Shown here piece by piece: positions 36,148 through 46,260 of a stretch of 64,000 bases of DNA. Source of the DNA: Archegozetes longisetosus (lineage: Eukaryota; Arthropoda; Arachnida; Sarcoptiformes; Trhypochthoniidae); the NCBI GenBank assembly GCA_018873245.2, contig JAEMBT020000004.1, positions 914,573 to 978,572 of the forward strand, read 5' to 3'. Numbering within the stretch: position 1 is the first letter of the stretch; every line of letters starts with the position of its first letter. Below the pieces are notes generated by a model. It made no database searches, had not been told where the DNA came from, and was given only the letters and a program-made list of their open reading frames with translations. Position numbers and translations under genes: made by a program.

Positions 36148-37572
36148 AATGCGTTTCGCAAAACGATCTGAGCTAAAGATCGGTCTTAACTCCAACATCT
36201 TAAGACATTCGCGTTTCACAAACGAATTTTGTCTTAAGATCGGACGGTCTAGTTAAGACAAATCTTAGGCAAAATCTTAAACTAAAACGTGATCTTAAGT
36301 CGATCTTAAGACTGTTTTGTTTCATAAAAAAAATCATAATTTATATCTTAAAAATTGATAAAGTTTCAAGACAAGTGAAGACTAGTCTTAAGTAATATTT
36401 AAATCGGAAAATGTCTAATATTTTATGTTTATTGATGAGTGAAAGTAATCAAAACTTAAAGAACTAAGAATCTCAGTTAAATAAGTTCGGGATTAATAGT
36501 ATTAACGATAGCGAATTCGGTCTCATTTAATGTCACATCAGTCGGCGGTCCGCCGCTGGTCTGACGAGAATGAGAAGCAATGACCGCCGCCTTAGCTTTG
36601 GTTTCAGATTTAAATTTTATGTGTTTTTTCTTAATTTTGAGGTGTCTTTTATTGTTGTGAAGTAGACTAATTTTATTTTTAATATATAAAGCAATACATA
36701 AACTCAGTTGTGGTGTGTGTTTGTCAAACTCAAAAATAGACTAACTCTTCTATTGAAATTTCCATCCCTATATATTTAGGTAAAGGTTTATACATTGATA
36801 ATAGGATTAAAAGTAGTGTTAAACAAGATTGAGGGTAGGAAATTTTCCATTTTTTTAAACTTGGGATAAAGCTTAAAAGTAAACTTTAGAACATCTCAAT
36901 TTCATTGACTGATCTCATGAATCAGCTCTCATTGACTGCATTGACTTGATTTGTAACCTCAATCCAAGCATTTGTATTATCGGTATTTGAATTATTGTTT
37001 GAAAACTATTGTTTTGATAAGTAATTTACACAGTATTTAAAGTATTGGATAAAAACCTTGGACTCAATTATTGACTTTTTTCTTTATATGCATCGACCAG
37101 TACTTTGATCTCTTCTGTAGTAAAATTAGATCTTTTAGTCGTAGATTTTGCATTGCTGTCCATTAATTGTCGATAAAATCACCTAATTCGCAATTAAATT
37201 AATGGCTAATTATTTACTCTATTATTACCATTATTTCAGTTACTCATACCTTATAGTCAATCAAAACATAAATTTTTTCAGTTTTAAGCGAAGTTTGTTA
37301 AAATCAATTGAATTTTTATTAACTAACTCATTTATAATTAAATAAAAATGCAATTTAAAACTTATTAAGGCAAAATATTGCAAAATTTGGTGGCCACTTG
37401 TCAGAAATGCAATCTTAAATCTGTTTCGATCTTAAGATTGTTTACTGAATTTAAGATTTGTCTTAACTTTTTTATGAAACAGAAAAATCTTAACTCTAAG
37501 AACAATCCGATCTTTGAGAAAAATCCTATCTTAAAATTTTAAGATTCGATTCCTTTCCGAAACGCACTGCTG
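36148..37572 (-). mobile_element. PIF/Harbinger-like non-autonomous element
   Basis: Ends ATGCGTTTCGCAAAACGATC and the complement of ..TTCCTTTCCGAAACGCAC are inverted, with a TGC possibly duplicated at the flanks. Both subterminal regions are full of 'GATCTTAAGA' and 'GTTTCATAAAA' words (36170-36360, 37400-37560). A Myb/SANT-like relic inside supports the family call. No DDE transposase remains. Confidence 0.55.
37068..37163 (-). pseudogene. Myb/SANT-like protein N-terminal relic
   Basis: A minus-strand ATG at 37163 opens 31 codons ending in a stop, containing KRSNFTTEEIKVLVDAYKEK. This pattern (R-x-NFT-x-EEI-x-VLVD) is typical of the first helix of Myb/SANT-like DNA-binding proteins that PIF/Harbinger elements carry beside their transposase. 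The rest has decayed. Confidence 0.5.
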
Positions 37573-37971
37573 GTTCTTTATCAATCAATTCTTTTACAGA
37601 CTTGACTGGTCTTTTTGAAGGTCTACCAGGGATTTGAGATAATCAGCAGTTCCTCGCTCTCTATATCTTTTAATAATTCCATAAATTTTTTGTCTATTTA
37701 TGCCTTCTTTTAAATTTTTGGTTGTAAATTTAAGAGCAGGAGGGTTTTCTGATCCGCCGATACGCTCATAAAAATGAGAAACTCTTTTGCAAGAGCTTCG
37801 TTCTCTTGTCTTGCCATTAAAGTAATATAAGACAATTCAACACAATGGCAGAAGTAAATCGAACACTGATACATGGACTTATTGCTGTAAAAGTTTCAAC
37901 AATATAGATGAAATAGAACGCGAGTGCCAGCACTTTGAAAAATTTAAATTTACTTATTGCACAAGCCTTAT

Positions 37972-39145
37972 GTAATGGATTTCACATTACACCTGAGGCC
38001 TCCAGAAATCCGACTGCGTCTTCAGGTGCTCTCCATAGGGAGAAAAGATCTATATGGTAGTTGTGGCGTAAAGAAGAAAGGTAGGGTCAGCTGGAGATGT
38101 GTCTGGTGGTTTCGAGGAGGAGTTACAGAAGTGGCATTGGTTGGGATCGCTTCTGTTAATATGGTTTAGATAGTCTCGGAGAAGGAGGGAGTATTTAGAG
38201 CAGAGTTGTGTAGGGCAGAGCGATCTTTTCTTGGGAGAAGGGTTTCTTAGCTGTTGATATCGGGGGGGGGGGTTGTCCTAATAGCTTGTTGGGTGAGAGG
38301 GAGTTTAATAAGATTTATAAAGATTTTTAAGCGTTTCTTTGTCCTGATCCCAGGAGGTAGAGGAGAGTGCTTTAAGGGAATTTAGGCGACGACTGAATTA
38401 TTGTATTAGATGGATTATGTGTGGGGAGAAGGTGAGCAGAGGATGGAAAATTACTCCAAGGATATTAGGACTTTTAGCTGTAGGGATAGTAGTGTTATAA
38501 GGGTAAGAAGGGGTTAGGATTTTAATTCGTGTCTATCGGGAGTGAACAGGGTGCCGGCGGCTGTGCCTTTGTTGGGTGGGAGCATAAGAGAGTGATGTCA
38601 TCAGCGTAGCTTATGAGCTTTAGAGGAGAGGGAGAGGTGGGGATATCGGATATATAGTAATTGAACAGCAGGGGTGAGGGAACTGCACCTTGGGGAATAC
38701 CGTTACGCAAGTTCCTGTGGAGGCTGAAGGTATTTCCTAACTTGACACAGCTTGCCTGCCTCTAAGGAAGTCAGCAATTCAGCGTACAAAATTAGAGGGT
38801 AGAGGAGATTCATGCAGTTTTTCGCTAAGAAGAGGGATGGAGACAGTATAAAAAGCTTTGGGGAGGTCGAGGCAGAGTGTGATGGTACGGATGGGGGGTT
38901 TAGGCTGGTTGAATCCGTTGAGGTCGTTTGCGTTATTTCAGTCAGAACAGTTGTGGTAGAAAGGGATTTCCGGTAAACGTGTTGGTGAGGATTTAAGGGG
39001 AGGAGTAGTTCAATGCGGGATTTCATAAGTCTTTCCATAACTTTTGAAATGGGAGACAGAAGGGAGATAGGTCGGTAAGATGAGGGGAGGTTATGAGCTT
39101 TGTTTGGCTTGAGGATGGGGAGAATTATGGATTTCTTTCAGATGA
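37972..39145 (-). mobile_element. Non-LTR retrotransposon (LINE) fragment
   Basis: Minus-strand reverse-transcriptase blocks in shifting frames: SSYRPISLLSPISKVMERL near 39100-39020, a middle part at 39038-38703, then MRNGIPQGAVPSPLLFNYYI and ISYADDITLL at 38710-38600. The YADD box and the GIPQGxxxSP block are diagnostic of LINE reverse transcriptase, closest in style to Jockey-like clades. The region is clearly less AT-rich than its neighbours. Sequence down to 37972 would be the C-terminal part. No endonuclease is seen; the copy is 5'-truncated. Confidence 0.8.
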
Positions 39146-39339
39146 AAAGGATGCTAAAATCCGTAAAAATTACATTTTAACACAGATATAATCGAATAAG
39201 AAAAATAAATATTTAACTTTTATTTAAAAAATTTACGCATATGATAAGTGACTCCGCCTGCAGACGGATTTTTATTTTTCTCTTGCTCTTAAATAACTTA
39301 TTCTTTTAGTTTTACCCACTCTGACCAATCTATAAGTCA

Positions 39340-40075
39340 GCCAAAAGAGGGATACCCACTTCCCATAGAGAATTTACCCTCTCCGTAGAACTGGTCATGT
39401 GATACATCATTTTAAAGCCTATAGTGAGAGGAGTAAAAAAGTCCATAGGACACGGCCCTGCAACCCCACCGTTTCGGAGATATAGGTCATTAAAGGTCGC
39501 TGACAGGCAACTCTCCCGAACTTCGCCAATATGGGTGTCAATCGTGTTCATCGTGATGATAAAAATCTAAATATTAGTATGGACAGCAACTAAGAGCCAT
39601 TAGATGGTGTAATAAGGGGTTCAAACATAAAAATGGGATAACAGCAAATGAATAATGGGCTAAAAACAAATGAATGGTATAAAGACGAATGGATAAAATC
39701 ACTCTTCATCGTCAGTTCTTTCTTCGACAGGAAAGCCGATGTTGTAAATGGACACTAGACTTCCTGCCGGAGAAGGTACCTCGGCCAAGAACCGGCCATG
39801 ACCGAGATACCAAAGAATGACATCTCGAACGATAATGAGGTCTCAGCATGTGTATGCGGCTGATATACCAATGTATGTATATTTTTAGAATCTACTCATT
39901 GAGAGGAACACAATGATACTAATATTGACCATGTTCGGGGGTGTTTCGCTGCGTGACCTAAAATGACCTGTATCTCCGAAACGGTGAGGTTGCAAGGCTA
40001 TGTTCCACTGACTTTTGCTCACCACATCATAAGCTTTAATATGGTTATCATATGCCTAGGTCTACGGGGGGGAGG
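39340..40075. repeat. Old foldback element
   Basis: About 190 bases at 39395-39580 match the complement of about 39880-40050, with the best block CACCGTTTCGGAGATA at both ends. Arms are visibly diverged, so the element is older than the others in the window. The centre (39600-39860) has no partner and codes for nothing recognisable. Confidence 0.65.
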
Positions 40076-40415
40076 AGCAATTTTGGGTTTCCTCTTTTAA
40101 ATAATTAATTTAAGTGTAGTCAACCCTCCTCTTTGGAGTTAATAGACAAAATTTGGAAATTCTTCGAGCGCATTCATAAAATTCAACTCCTAAACTTTCG
40201 GAACACAGAAATAGTACCGAAGATCAGGGCATCTGGCCCTCAAAGTGGCCATGTCCTTCGGCCAAAATTTTTTAATTTCTTATTAGACCTATGTCAAGTT
40301 TATCAAGTTTTCAATAAAAAAATAAAATTCATCGTCCGCTTCCACTAGTCATCATTTAAGCCCTCCGAGCAGAAAATTGAATAACTCAGATCAACCTAAG
40401 TTTAACTGATAAGAG

Positions 40416-41063
40416 TAGTGCTCCGCACAAAATTGAGTTCAAGTCGAGTCGGAGCAGATTTGTACTCGAATCGTAAAAATCTAGTCGAGTTTCTATTTGA
40501 GTCGAGTCTGTTCAAACCGCGAATCGTTTTGATTTGGACTCGTGTCAAGCCTACCCGAAGACTCGAATTAACTGATATTAACGGATTACATAAGTTTTAT
40601 AACTCAAATATCGAACGGATGTGTAGAGTGGCCCTCCTTTTATACTAAAATAATGCCTTCTGGATAGTTCCTGATTATCTTGCAAGATTGTGGGATGCTT
40701 TGAAAGTTCCAAAATATTTCATAAGTTTCTAGAATCCTTTAATAAGTTCTAGAATATTCCATAGGTTTATAGATTACTCTATTTAATTCTAGAGTATTCC
40801 ATACGTTTCTAGAATGTTCTAGCAAACCCTAGAATTTTTCATAGTTTTCTAGAATGCTCTAGAAAGTTCCAGAATGTTGAAATCATGGAAGATATCTACA
40901 GCTCATGATGAATTCAAATCCTTCAAATCTATTCGAGTCATACCCGCACTCCACTTGTGACTCGAACGCAGTCGAGTCGAGCCCATCTTCTAGAGATTTG
41001 AAATCGAAAGTTTGAATCGATTTGACAAATCGCTCGAATCGACTCGACTCTTGCGGAACACTA
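40416..41063. mobile_element. hAT-type MITE carrying heat-shock-element arrays
   Basis: TIRs TAGTGCTCCGC and GCGGAACACTA are flanked by a partly matching 8-base duplication (GATAAGAG and AATAAGAA). Both subterminal regions hold clusters of 'TCGAGTC' words (40440-40560, 40935-41050), as hAT ends do. The centre (40700-40880) is built of TTCnnGAAnnTTC words that match the heat-shock factor binding site. There is no coding capacity. Confidence 0.75.
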
Positions 41064-41437
41064 ATAAGAAACTAGTAGCGAAAATTTTAAACAGTTAAAA
41101 TTTATAAACAACATCAAAACTTAAAATTTAGAATTCTTTAAATCCAATTTTGATCGATCGCATGAACGAAAAATGATGTTCCCTCATACTTATCCCCACT
41201 TGTTCGTAGGCCTATTCGAAGTAATTTATATAGGAACAACAAATAAAGTACTCGTTATATACCTCTTATTTAATTTTATTTTATTATGCCGTTTAATTAT
41301 TACAACTTATTCGAAAAATATCAAAATTAGATAGTACTTGTAGTTATTCAAAAAAATTGTTGAAAAACTAAAAAAAATAAGATCATCTAAATATATCACT
41401 TTTCGAAATATTGTTTGGAGCTACAATCGTTGGAGAA

Positions 41438-41640
41438 CTAATCATACCCCTCAACCCATTGATCTTTTTCAACAGTATTGGCAATGAATACCAAAGCCCG
41501 CTCCAAACAATCTTGAGTATTTATCTGATCCCCAAAAGTCATCTGTATAATGCGCCGCTCCTCGTCAATCGGAAGCTTGATTCTGGCTAGACGTACCGAA
41601 TTAACGAGAGTTTCAGCGGCCCTAAATCTTCCCTAAAGAT
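41438..41640 (-). other. Open coding-like fragment, unknown
   Basis: A minus-strand frame of about 65 codons without an ATG runs from about 41640 to a stop at 41438. It reads like real protein: RAAETLVNSVRLARIKLP, EERRIIQMTFGDQ and CLERALVFIANTVE. It may be the C-terminal piece of a retroelement gag or another protein, but I do not recognise the family. Confidence 0.3.
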
Positions 41641-41916
41641 TGAAATAGTGATCTGAAAGCAATTAGTCATAGGTCATAAATAGTTCAAGAGTACCAACAA
41701 TTTCGTTTAACACCAGCATTGGAAACGAATAGAACATTTTATTTTTCAAGTTATTTGATATAAGTTTAAAAAATACGAATAATTAATTGGGAAATAGTTG
41801 TATGGATATAGTATGTTGTTTTGTTTCAAGTTTGAAAATATAATTTTATTTGTTGTTGATTGCGTTAGATCTTTTGTTCTAATGCTGTTAAACTTACTTT
41901 ATTTTAGGTATATATA

Positions 41917-42129
41917 ATGAATAAACATTTAGATGATGGGGTTATTGACAACAAAAGGATTAGATTTATAGACGACTTCAAAAGCTTAATCCGTCTCCCT
42001 AACTCCAATAGGGTCAATATTCAGACCCTTCTTACAAGTTTATTAGAAATACCAATAAATAAATATTTGTTAAGCATAGAGAAAGAAAGTAAAAGTTTAG
42101 AAGTTCAATATAATTCAACCTTTACATAG
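41917..42129 (+). CDS. Hypothetical ORF, 70 codons
   Basis: An ATG-started frame after an acceptor-like TTTATTTTAG (41907). It is polar with no recognised domain. It may be a decayed TE or an exon; there is no other support. Confidence 0.12.
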   Translation: MNKHLDDGVIDNKRIRFIDDFKSLIRLPNSNRVNIQTLLTSLLEIPINKYLLSIEKESKSLEVQYNSTFT

Positions 42130-42289
42130 TCTATATATTTTTTGCTTCGAAAATAGCTGTAAGTTATTTTCACAGCATTTGCCGTGAATATAAACTCAGC
42201 CGTTAGATATTAGCTTTCAGAAACGACGTAAATTTAGGATTAGGGTTTATTCACTGTATATATATACATGTATTATACACTCTATATAG

Positions 42290-42565
42290 TTGAAATTTTC
42301 TTATCGAGATATAAACAATGAAACCGGTCACAAGGTTATCAAAAGTCAAATAACAAACTTCGGTTATATGTTGACATGGATGAACGAACTTAGTGCCACT
42401 AGATTCAGCTTGACAATACAAATTCAACGATATCATAATAATCATTTTACTACAAAGCTTTGTAGAGGTGATAAAAACCAGCCTCTCTTAGCCAGGGGTT
42501 TCCTGTTTCCGTCCGATACCAGACTCAATTTGAAAATGATTCAGAAATTACTTAACCATATTTAG
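42290..42565 (+). CDS. Hypothetical ORF, up to 91 codons
   Basis: An open frame with mixed composition and no recognised motif. The first ATG inside the frame is at 42368. It may be chance in this region of dead TEs. Confidence 0.12.
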   Translation: MKFSYRDINNETGHKVIKSQITNFGYMLTWMNELSATRFSLTIQIQRYHNNHFTTKLCRGDKNQPLLARGFLFPSDTRLNLKMIQKLLNHI

Positions 42566-42898
42566 ATAAAATCTTTAAAAAATAAAAGAACTAATTAAAA
42601 GTCGAACTAATTAAATGAATTACTAAAAACATGGTTAATACAAAGAGCAAGTTCAAAAAGGCTTAACTAATTAAACCTTACCCGTCCTAATACAACACAA
42701 CTTAAAAAACTGAACCAAATAAACTCAAATGAGATAAAACGAAGGAAATTAACCAGGCATAATGACCAAAAAGCAGCTTGAAACATTCAAATCCAATCTA
42801 CCCTTTAACCTAAATTTATGTTACATGTAGTTATAAATTTAAAGATTGTATCTGTAAATAGACCCGAGGTATAACTAAATATAGTTAGAATTAGGTCA

Positions 42899-43472
42899 CT
42901 TGCCCGACAGGTGCGTTTGCCCGACAGTTCATTTGATCAAATCATTTGGTCGACAATCACCTTATCGACAGCCACATTTGTAATAACAGCTGAAGAGGAG
43001 CAAGCCGAAGAAATTTATCGAGTAAAAGATATCAAAACAGCACCAATCTATACCTTCAGACGAGTAGTTAGAGTATAAACATAACGATCACCACATGTGA
43101 CTATGGATCAGCTAATGGTGATAACTATTTTATACTCAAACTTGTCTGATGAGTGTTAGTATGTGAGTACTAAATTGTTTTGACAAAACATCGAAATATT
43201 TTCGGTGTACGTCCTCAGGCAAGTGTTTAGGTAAAAAATAGTTATCACCATTAGCTAATCCATGGTCACATGTCGTGATAATCATATTTATACTCTAACG
43301 ACTCGTCTGAAGGTATAGATTAGTACCGTTTCGATATCTATTGTTGAATCAATTTCTTCGGCTCGCGCTTCTTCAGATATTACATATGTGACTATCGATA
43401 AAGTGGTTGTCGATCAAATGAGTTGTTGGGCAGATGTACCTGTCGGGCAATTGAGTTGTCGGGCAAACGTAG
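42899..43472. repeat. Foldback with 'TTTGCCCGACAGTT' subrepeats
   Basis: Nearly the whole stretch is an imperfect palindrome centred near 43185. The ends carry tandem words such as TTGCCCGACAGGTGCG, TTGCCCGACAGTTCATTTG and TTGGTCGACAATCACC (42900-42975), mirrored at 43390-43470. Such iterated subterminal words are common in MULE-like and foldback elements. Confidence 0.75.
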
Positions 43473-43532
43473 CAGTCCCATGTAATTATATCGTAAGTTT
43501 TCATAAGTCTAAGGTAATTTATGATATGACTA

Positions 43533-43736
43533 TTGAATAGTCATATCTGGCGCGAAATTGATTACGATATAATTAAGAACGCTTTCGTATCCAATGGTAT
43601 GGCAATTAGTAGTGAACGAAATGCTAACAATCTTAATCCCAATCTAACCCATGTCGTCAATATCCCTATAAATGACGAACAAAGCGATAATACAGGTATC
43701 ACTGATTATGATGAAAATGAAACTGGTGAGGCATGA
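43533..43736 (+). pseudogene. Possible pogo/Tigger transposase C-terminal scrap
   Basis: The frame starts SHIWREIDYDIIKNAFVSNGM, which resembles the conserved end of pogo-type transposases (a Trp, then IIxxFxxxGI), followed by an acidic tail. The upstream catalytic part is absent, with a foldback in its place. Confidence 0.25.
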
Positions 43737-44254
43737 GTCAGAGAATTAGGCCCGGAAAATGATTGTGAAGTATTAATTTAAATATCATCTTAGCACTACC
43801 TTCTATTTCATTCCCTATAGCTAATATCAAACTGTGTACTACAGAAAAGGAACGATCCTTAGATTCAACTATCTTAGGTACGAATTTTCTCAAAATGCGT
43901 GCCATCTTTCGATCAAAGCTTACTCAAACTGTGGTATTATATTTTGCCAAAGAATTCTATATTTTCAGAAGTTGTGACGAAGGGTCAAATGAAATTTTCA
44001 ATACTTTTCTAACTAAAATTTCAACGTGTTATTAAAATCCAAAATCGAGAAACTAATTTGAACTTTTAGGTCTCATCAAATGTGGCTTTGTATTAACAAG
44101 ATTTTCTAAACAATTTTTTTATAAAAGAAATTCACAGAAATAGTAAAAGATTTTTTATTGATCAAATTCGAAATTTTGCTAATTTTAAGTGAATTTTATA
44201 CTAAAAAAATATTGAATCATAGTTCTTAATTAACTTAATGGTAGAATTAAAATT

Positions 44255-46177
44255 TTAAAAGCTTCCAGACAAATTTTTGATTTCAGTCTCTAGAGTTTGT
44301 TCAGCTTTCTTCAATAATGCTTCTAAACCAGCCAACAAAGTTTTTCCTAATTCTGTGGTTGGGTTAAGATTACGAATTTGAGTATCAAGATCCAGAAGGA
44401 ATTTTTCGGCCTTTTCAAGACCAGCCGCTAAAAGACCTTTTCCTTGAGCTTTTAATTTTTCGATTTCATCAGCAGCCAATTTCTTCAAGCTTTCAGCTTG
44501 CTTAAGAAGGGCATCTTTAACGTCGTCAGCATAGAAGGTGCCTCCAACCTCAGCTTGCAACTTTTGAACTTCTTTTTCCAATTTCTTTTCACCTTCCTTA
44601 AGAGCAGCCTCAGCAGCGATTAGCAAGGCTTCGGCCAAAAGGCTTGATGGATTGATGGATTTCAAGTGTTCTTCAAGCTGAATTAAGAATTTCTCAGCTT
44701 TTTCAAGTCCAACAATTTCGGCTTCTTTTCCTGCAGCTTTCAATTTTGATTTCAAGTTGCCTGACTGGAGAAGAAGTTGAGCGGCTTTATTCAAGAGATC
44801 AGTCTTGGTGTCACGTTTGGCAACGGTTCCTGATAATTTTTTAATTTCAGCCTCAAGTGTTTCTTCTGCTTTCTTTAACAAAGCTTCTAAACCAGCCAAC
44901 AAAGTTTTTCCTAATTCTGTGGTTGGGTTAAGATTACGAATTTGAGTATCAAGGTCCAGAAGGAATTTTTCGGCCTTTTCAAGACCAGTTGCCAAAAGAC
45001 CTTTTCCTTGAGCTTTTAATTTTTCGATTTCATCAGCAGCCAATTTCTTCAAGCTTTCAGCTTGCTTAAGAAGGGCATCTTTAACGTCGTCAGCATAGAA
45101 GGTGCCTCCAACCTCAGCTTGCAACTTTTGAACTTCTTTTTCCAATTTCTTTTCACCTTCCTTAAGAGCAGCCTCAGCAGCGATTAGCAAGGCTTCGGCC
45201 AAAAGGCTTGATGGATTGATGGATTTCAAGTGTTCTTCAAGCTGAATTAAGAATTTCTCAGCTTTTTCAAGTCCAACAATTTCGGCTTCTTTTCCTGCAG
45301 CTTTCAATTTTGATTTCAAGTTGCCTGACTGGAGAAGAAGTTGAGCGGCTTTATTCAAGAGATCAGTCTTGGTGTCACGTTTGGCAACGGTTCCTGATAA
45401 TTTTTTAATTTCAGCCTCAAGTGTTTCTTCTGCTTTCTTTAACAAAGCTTCTAAACCAGCCAACAAAGTTTTTCCCAATTCTGTGGTTGGGTTAAGATTA
45501 CGAATTTGAGTATCAAGTTCCAGAAGGAATTTTTCGGCCTTTTCAAGACCAGTTGCCAAAAGACCTTTTCCTTGAGCTTTTAATTTTTCAATTTCATCAG
45601 CAGCCAATTTCTTTAATTTTTCAGCTTGAATAAGCAATTCATCCTTAAGATCCCCTTCAAAGAAGGTTCCAGACAATTTCTTGATCTCAGCATCAAGTGC
45701 AGTTTCAGCGCGTTTGAGACCTGCTTCCAAAGTGGCCAGCAATGCTTTACCGACTTCGGTGACTGGGTTCAAGTTTTTGAGCTGACCCTCGAGATCAATG
45801 ATGTGTTTCTCTAAGTTCTCGAGCCCCGCAGCCAATAAAACTTTTCCTTCGGATTTTAGTTTTTCGATTTCTTTTTGAGCCAAAGCTTTCAAGTTCTCTG
45901 CATTTTTGAGCAGGTCATCCTTGACATCGCGTTTGAAAACAGAGACGCTTAAAGATTCTGAGACTGTAAGTAAAATATTTGTTATATATAAATAGTAGTT
46001 TTTCGCTTAAATGTATAAAAAAGTTCGAGTTCTAAATAAGCTTAAGCTTGAGATTCGGTAGTAGAAATTTAAACTTTTAATATAAATCTTTTAAATAGCA
46101 ATATTTTGAACAATTTCTTTGAACTTACAGCAAACTGTAACAGACAAAAACAATAGACCGAAAATCAAAAATCTCAT
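44255..46177 (-). CDS. Secreted helical tandem-repeat protein (putative polyprotein precursor)
   Basis: Two exons: 46177-46129 (ATG plus a signal peptide, MRFLIFGLLFLSVTVC) and 45963-44255, joined in phase 1 across a 165-base intron, giving about 585 residues. After SESLSVSVFKR come six helical domains of about 94 residues rich in Lys, Glu, Leu and Ala, each with a NLNP or SINP turn (for example RNLNPTTELGKTLLAGLEAL). Domains alternate between two types. KR precedes domains 1, 3 and 5 (VFKRD, VAKRD, VAKRD), so cleavage there would release three two-domain units of about 188 residues. The 564-base DNA unit is repeated almost exactly. There are no cysteines in the repeats. I do not recognise the family. 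Amphipathic helices plus secretion suggest lipid or surface binding, which is inference. Related loci lie at 48828-54408 and 59322-60275. Confidence 0.85.
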
Positions 46178-46223
46178 TTTGACGAAAGTTCGTTAGAACT
46201 GCTTCCAAAGGAGAATGTTTTAT

Positions 46224-46260
46224 GAGTGATCTTCTAATCGCATTCAATTCATTTATATAA
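46224..46260 (-). promoter_or_regulatory. TATA box and initiator of the six-domain repeat gene
   Basis: On the minus strand TTATATAAAT (46260-46251) lies about 31 bases before TCACTC (46229-46224), an arthropod-type initiator. The ATG follows about 50 bases on at 46177. Confidence 0.6.

Larger units (their letters stand above)
35810..37815 (-). pseudogene. DD37E transposase interrupted by a PIF/Harbinger-like element
   Basis: The N-terminal part reads minus-strand from about 37815 (MARQENEALAKE, later RERGTADYLKSLVDLQ) to 37573. The coding sequence resumes at about 36147 with the C-terminal catalytic part: SSGQTWQLL, CPQARPIEGFWAECKK. The first catalytic region is largely gone. The 1.4 kb insertion and several stops inactivate it. 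Confidence 0.7.
35628..37968 (-). mobile_element. DD37E Tc1/mariner-superfamily element, split by a second transposon
   Basis: Ends AGGCTTGTGCAAAATGTAAA and the complement of ..TTACTTATTGCACAAGCCT form TIRs of about 30 bases. TA flanks both sides (35626-35627, 37969-37970). Without the insertion at 36148-37572 the element would be about 0.9 kb. It belongs to the same transposase group as the copy at 14349-15258 but has different ends. Confidence 0.8.

Noticed and set aside
38261..38272. Run of G bases as a regulatory or G-quadruplex site
   Set aside because: A single short G-run in a LINE fragment; no further G-tracts nearby to form a quadruplex.
42899..43472. CRISPR-like repeats
   Set aside because: The repeated words are mirror-arranged in a palindrome, differ from each other and lack uniform spacers; the genome is eukaryotic.
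45626..45814. Plus-strand frame across the repeat gene
   Set aside because: Shadow of the minus-strand coding sequence; no splice sites or domains of its own.
44255..45963. Membership in the group 5/21 mite allergens
   Set aside because: Helical and secreted like those, but the NLNP turns, KR spacing and tandem form do not match what I know of that family; I will not assign it.
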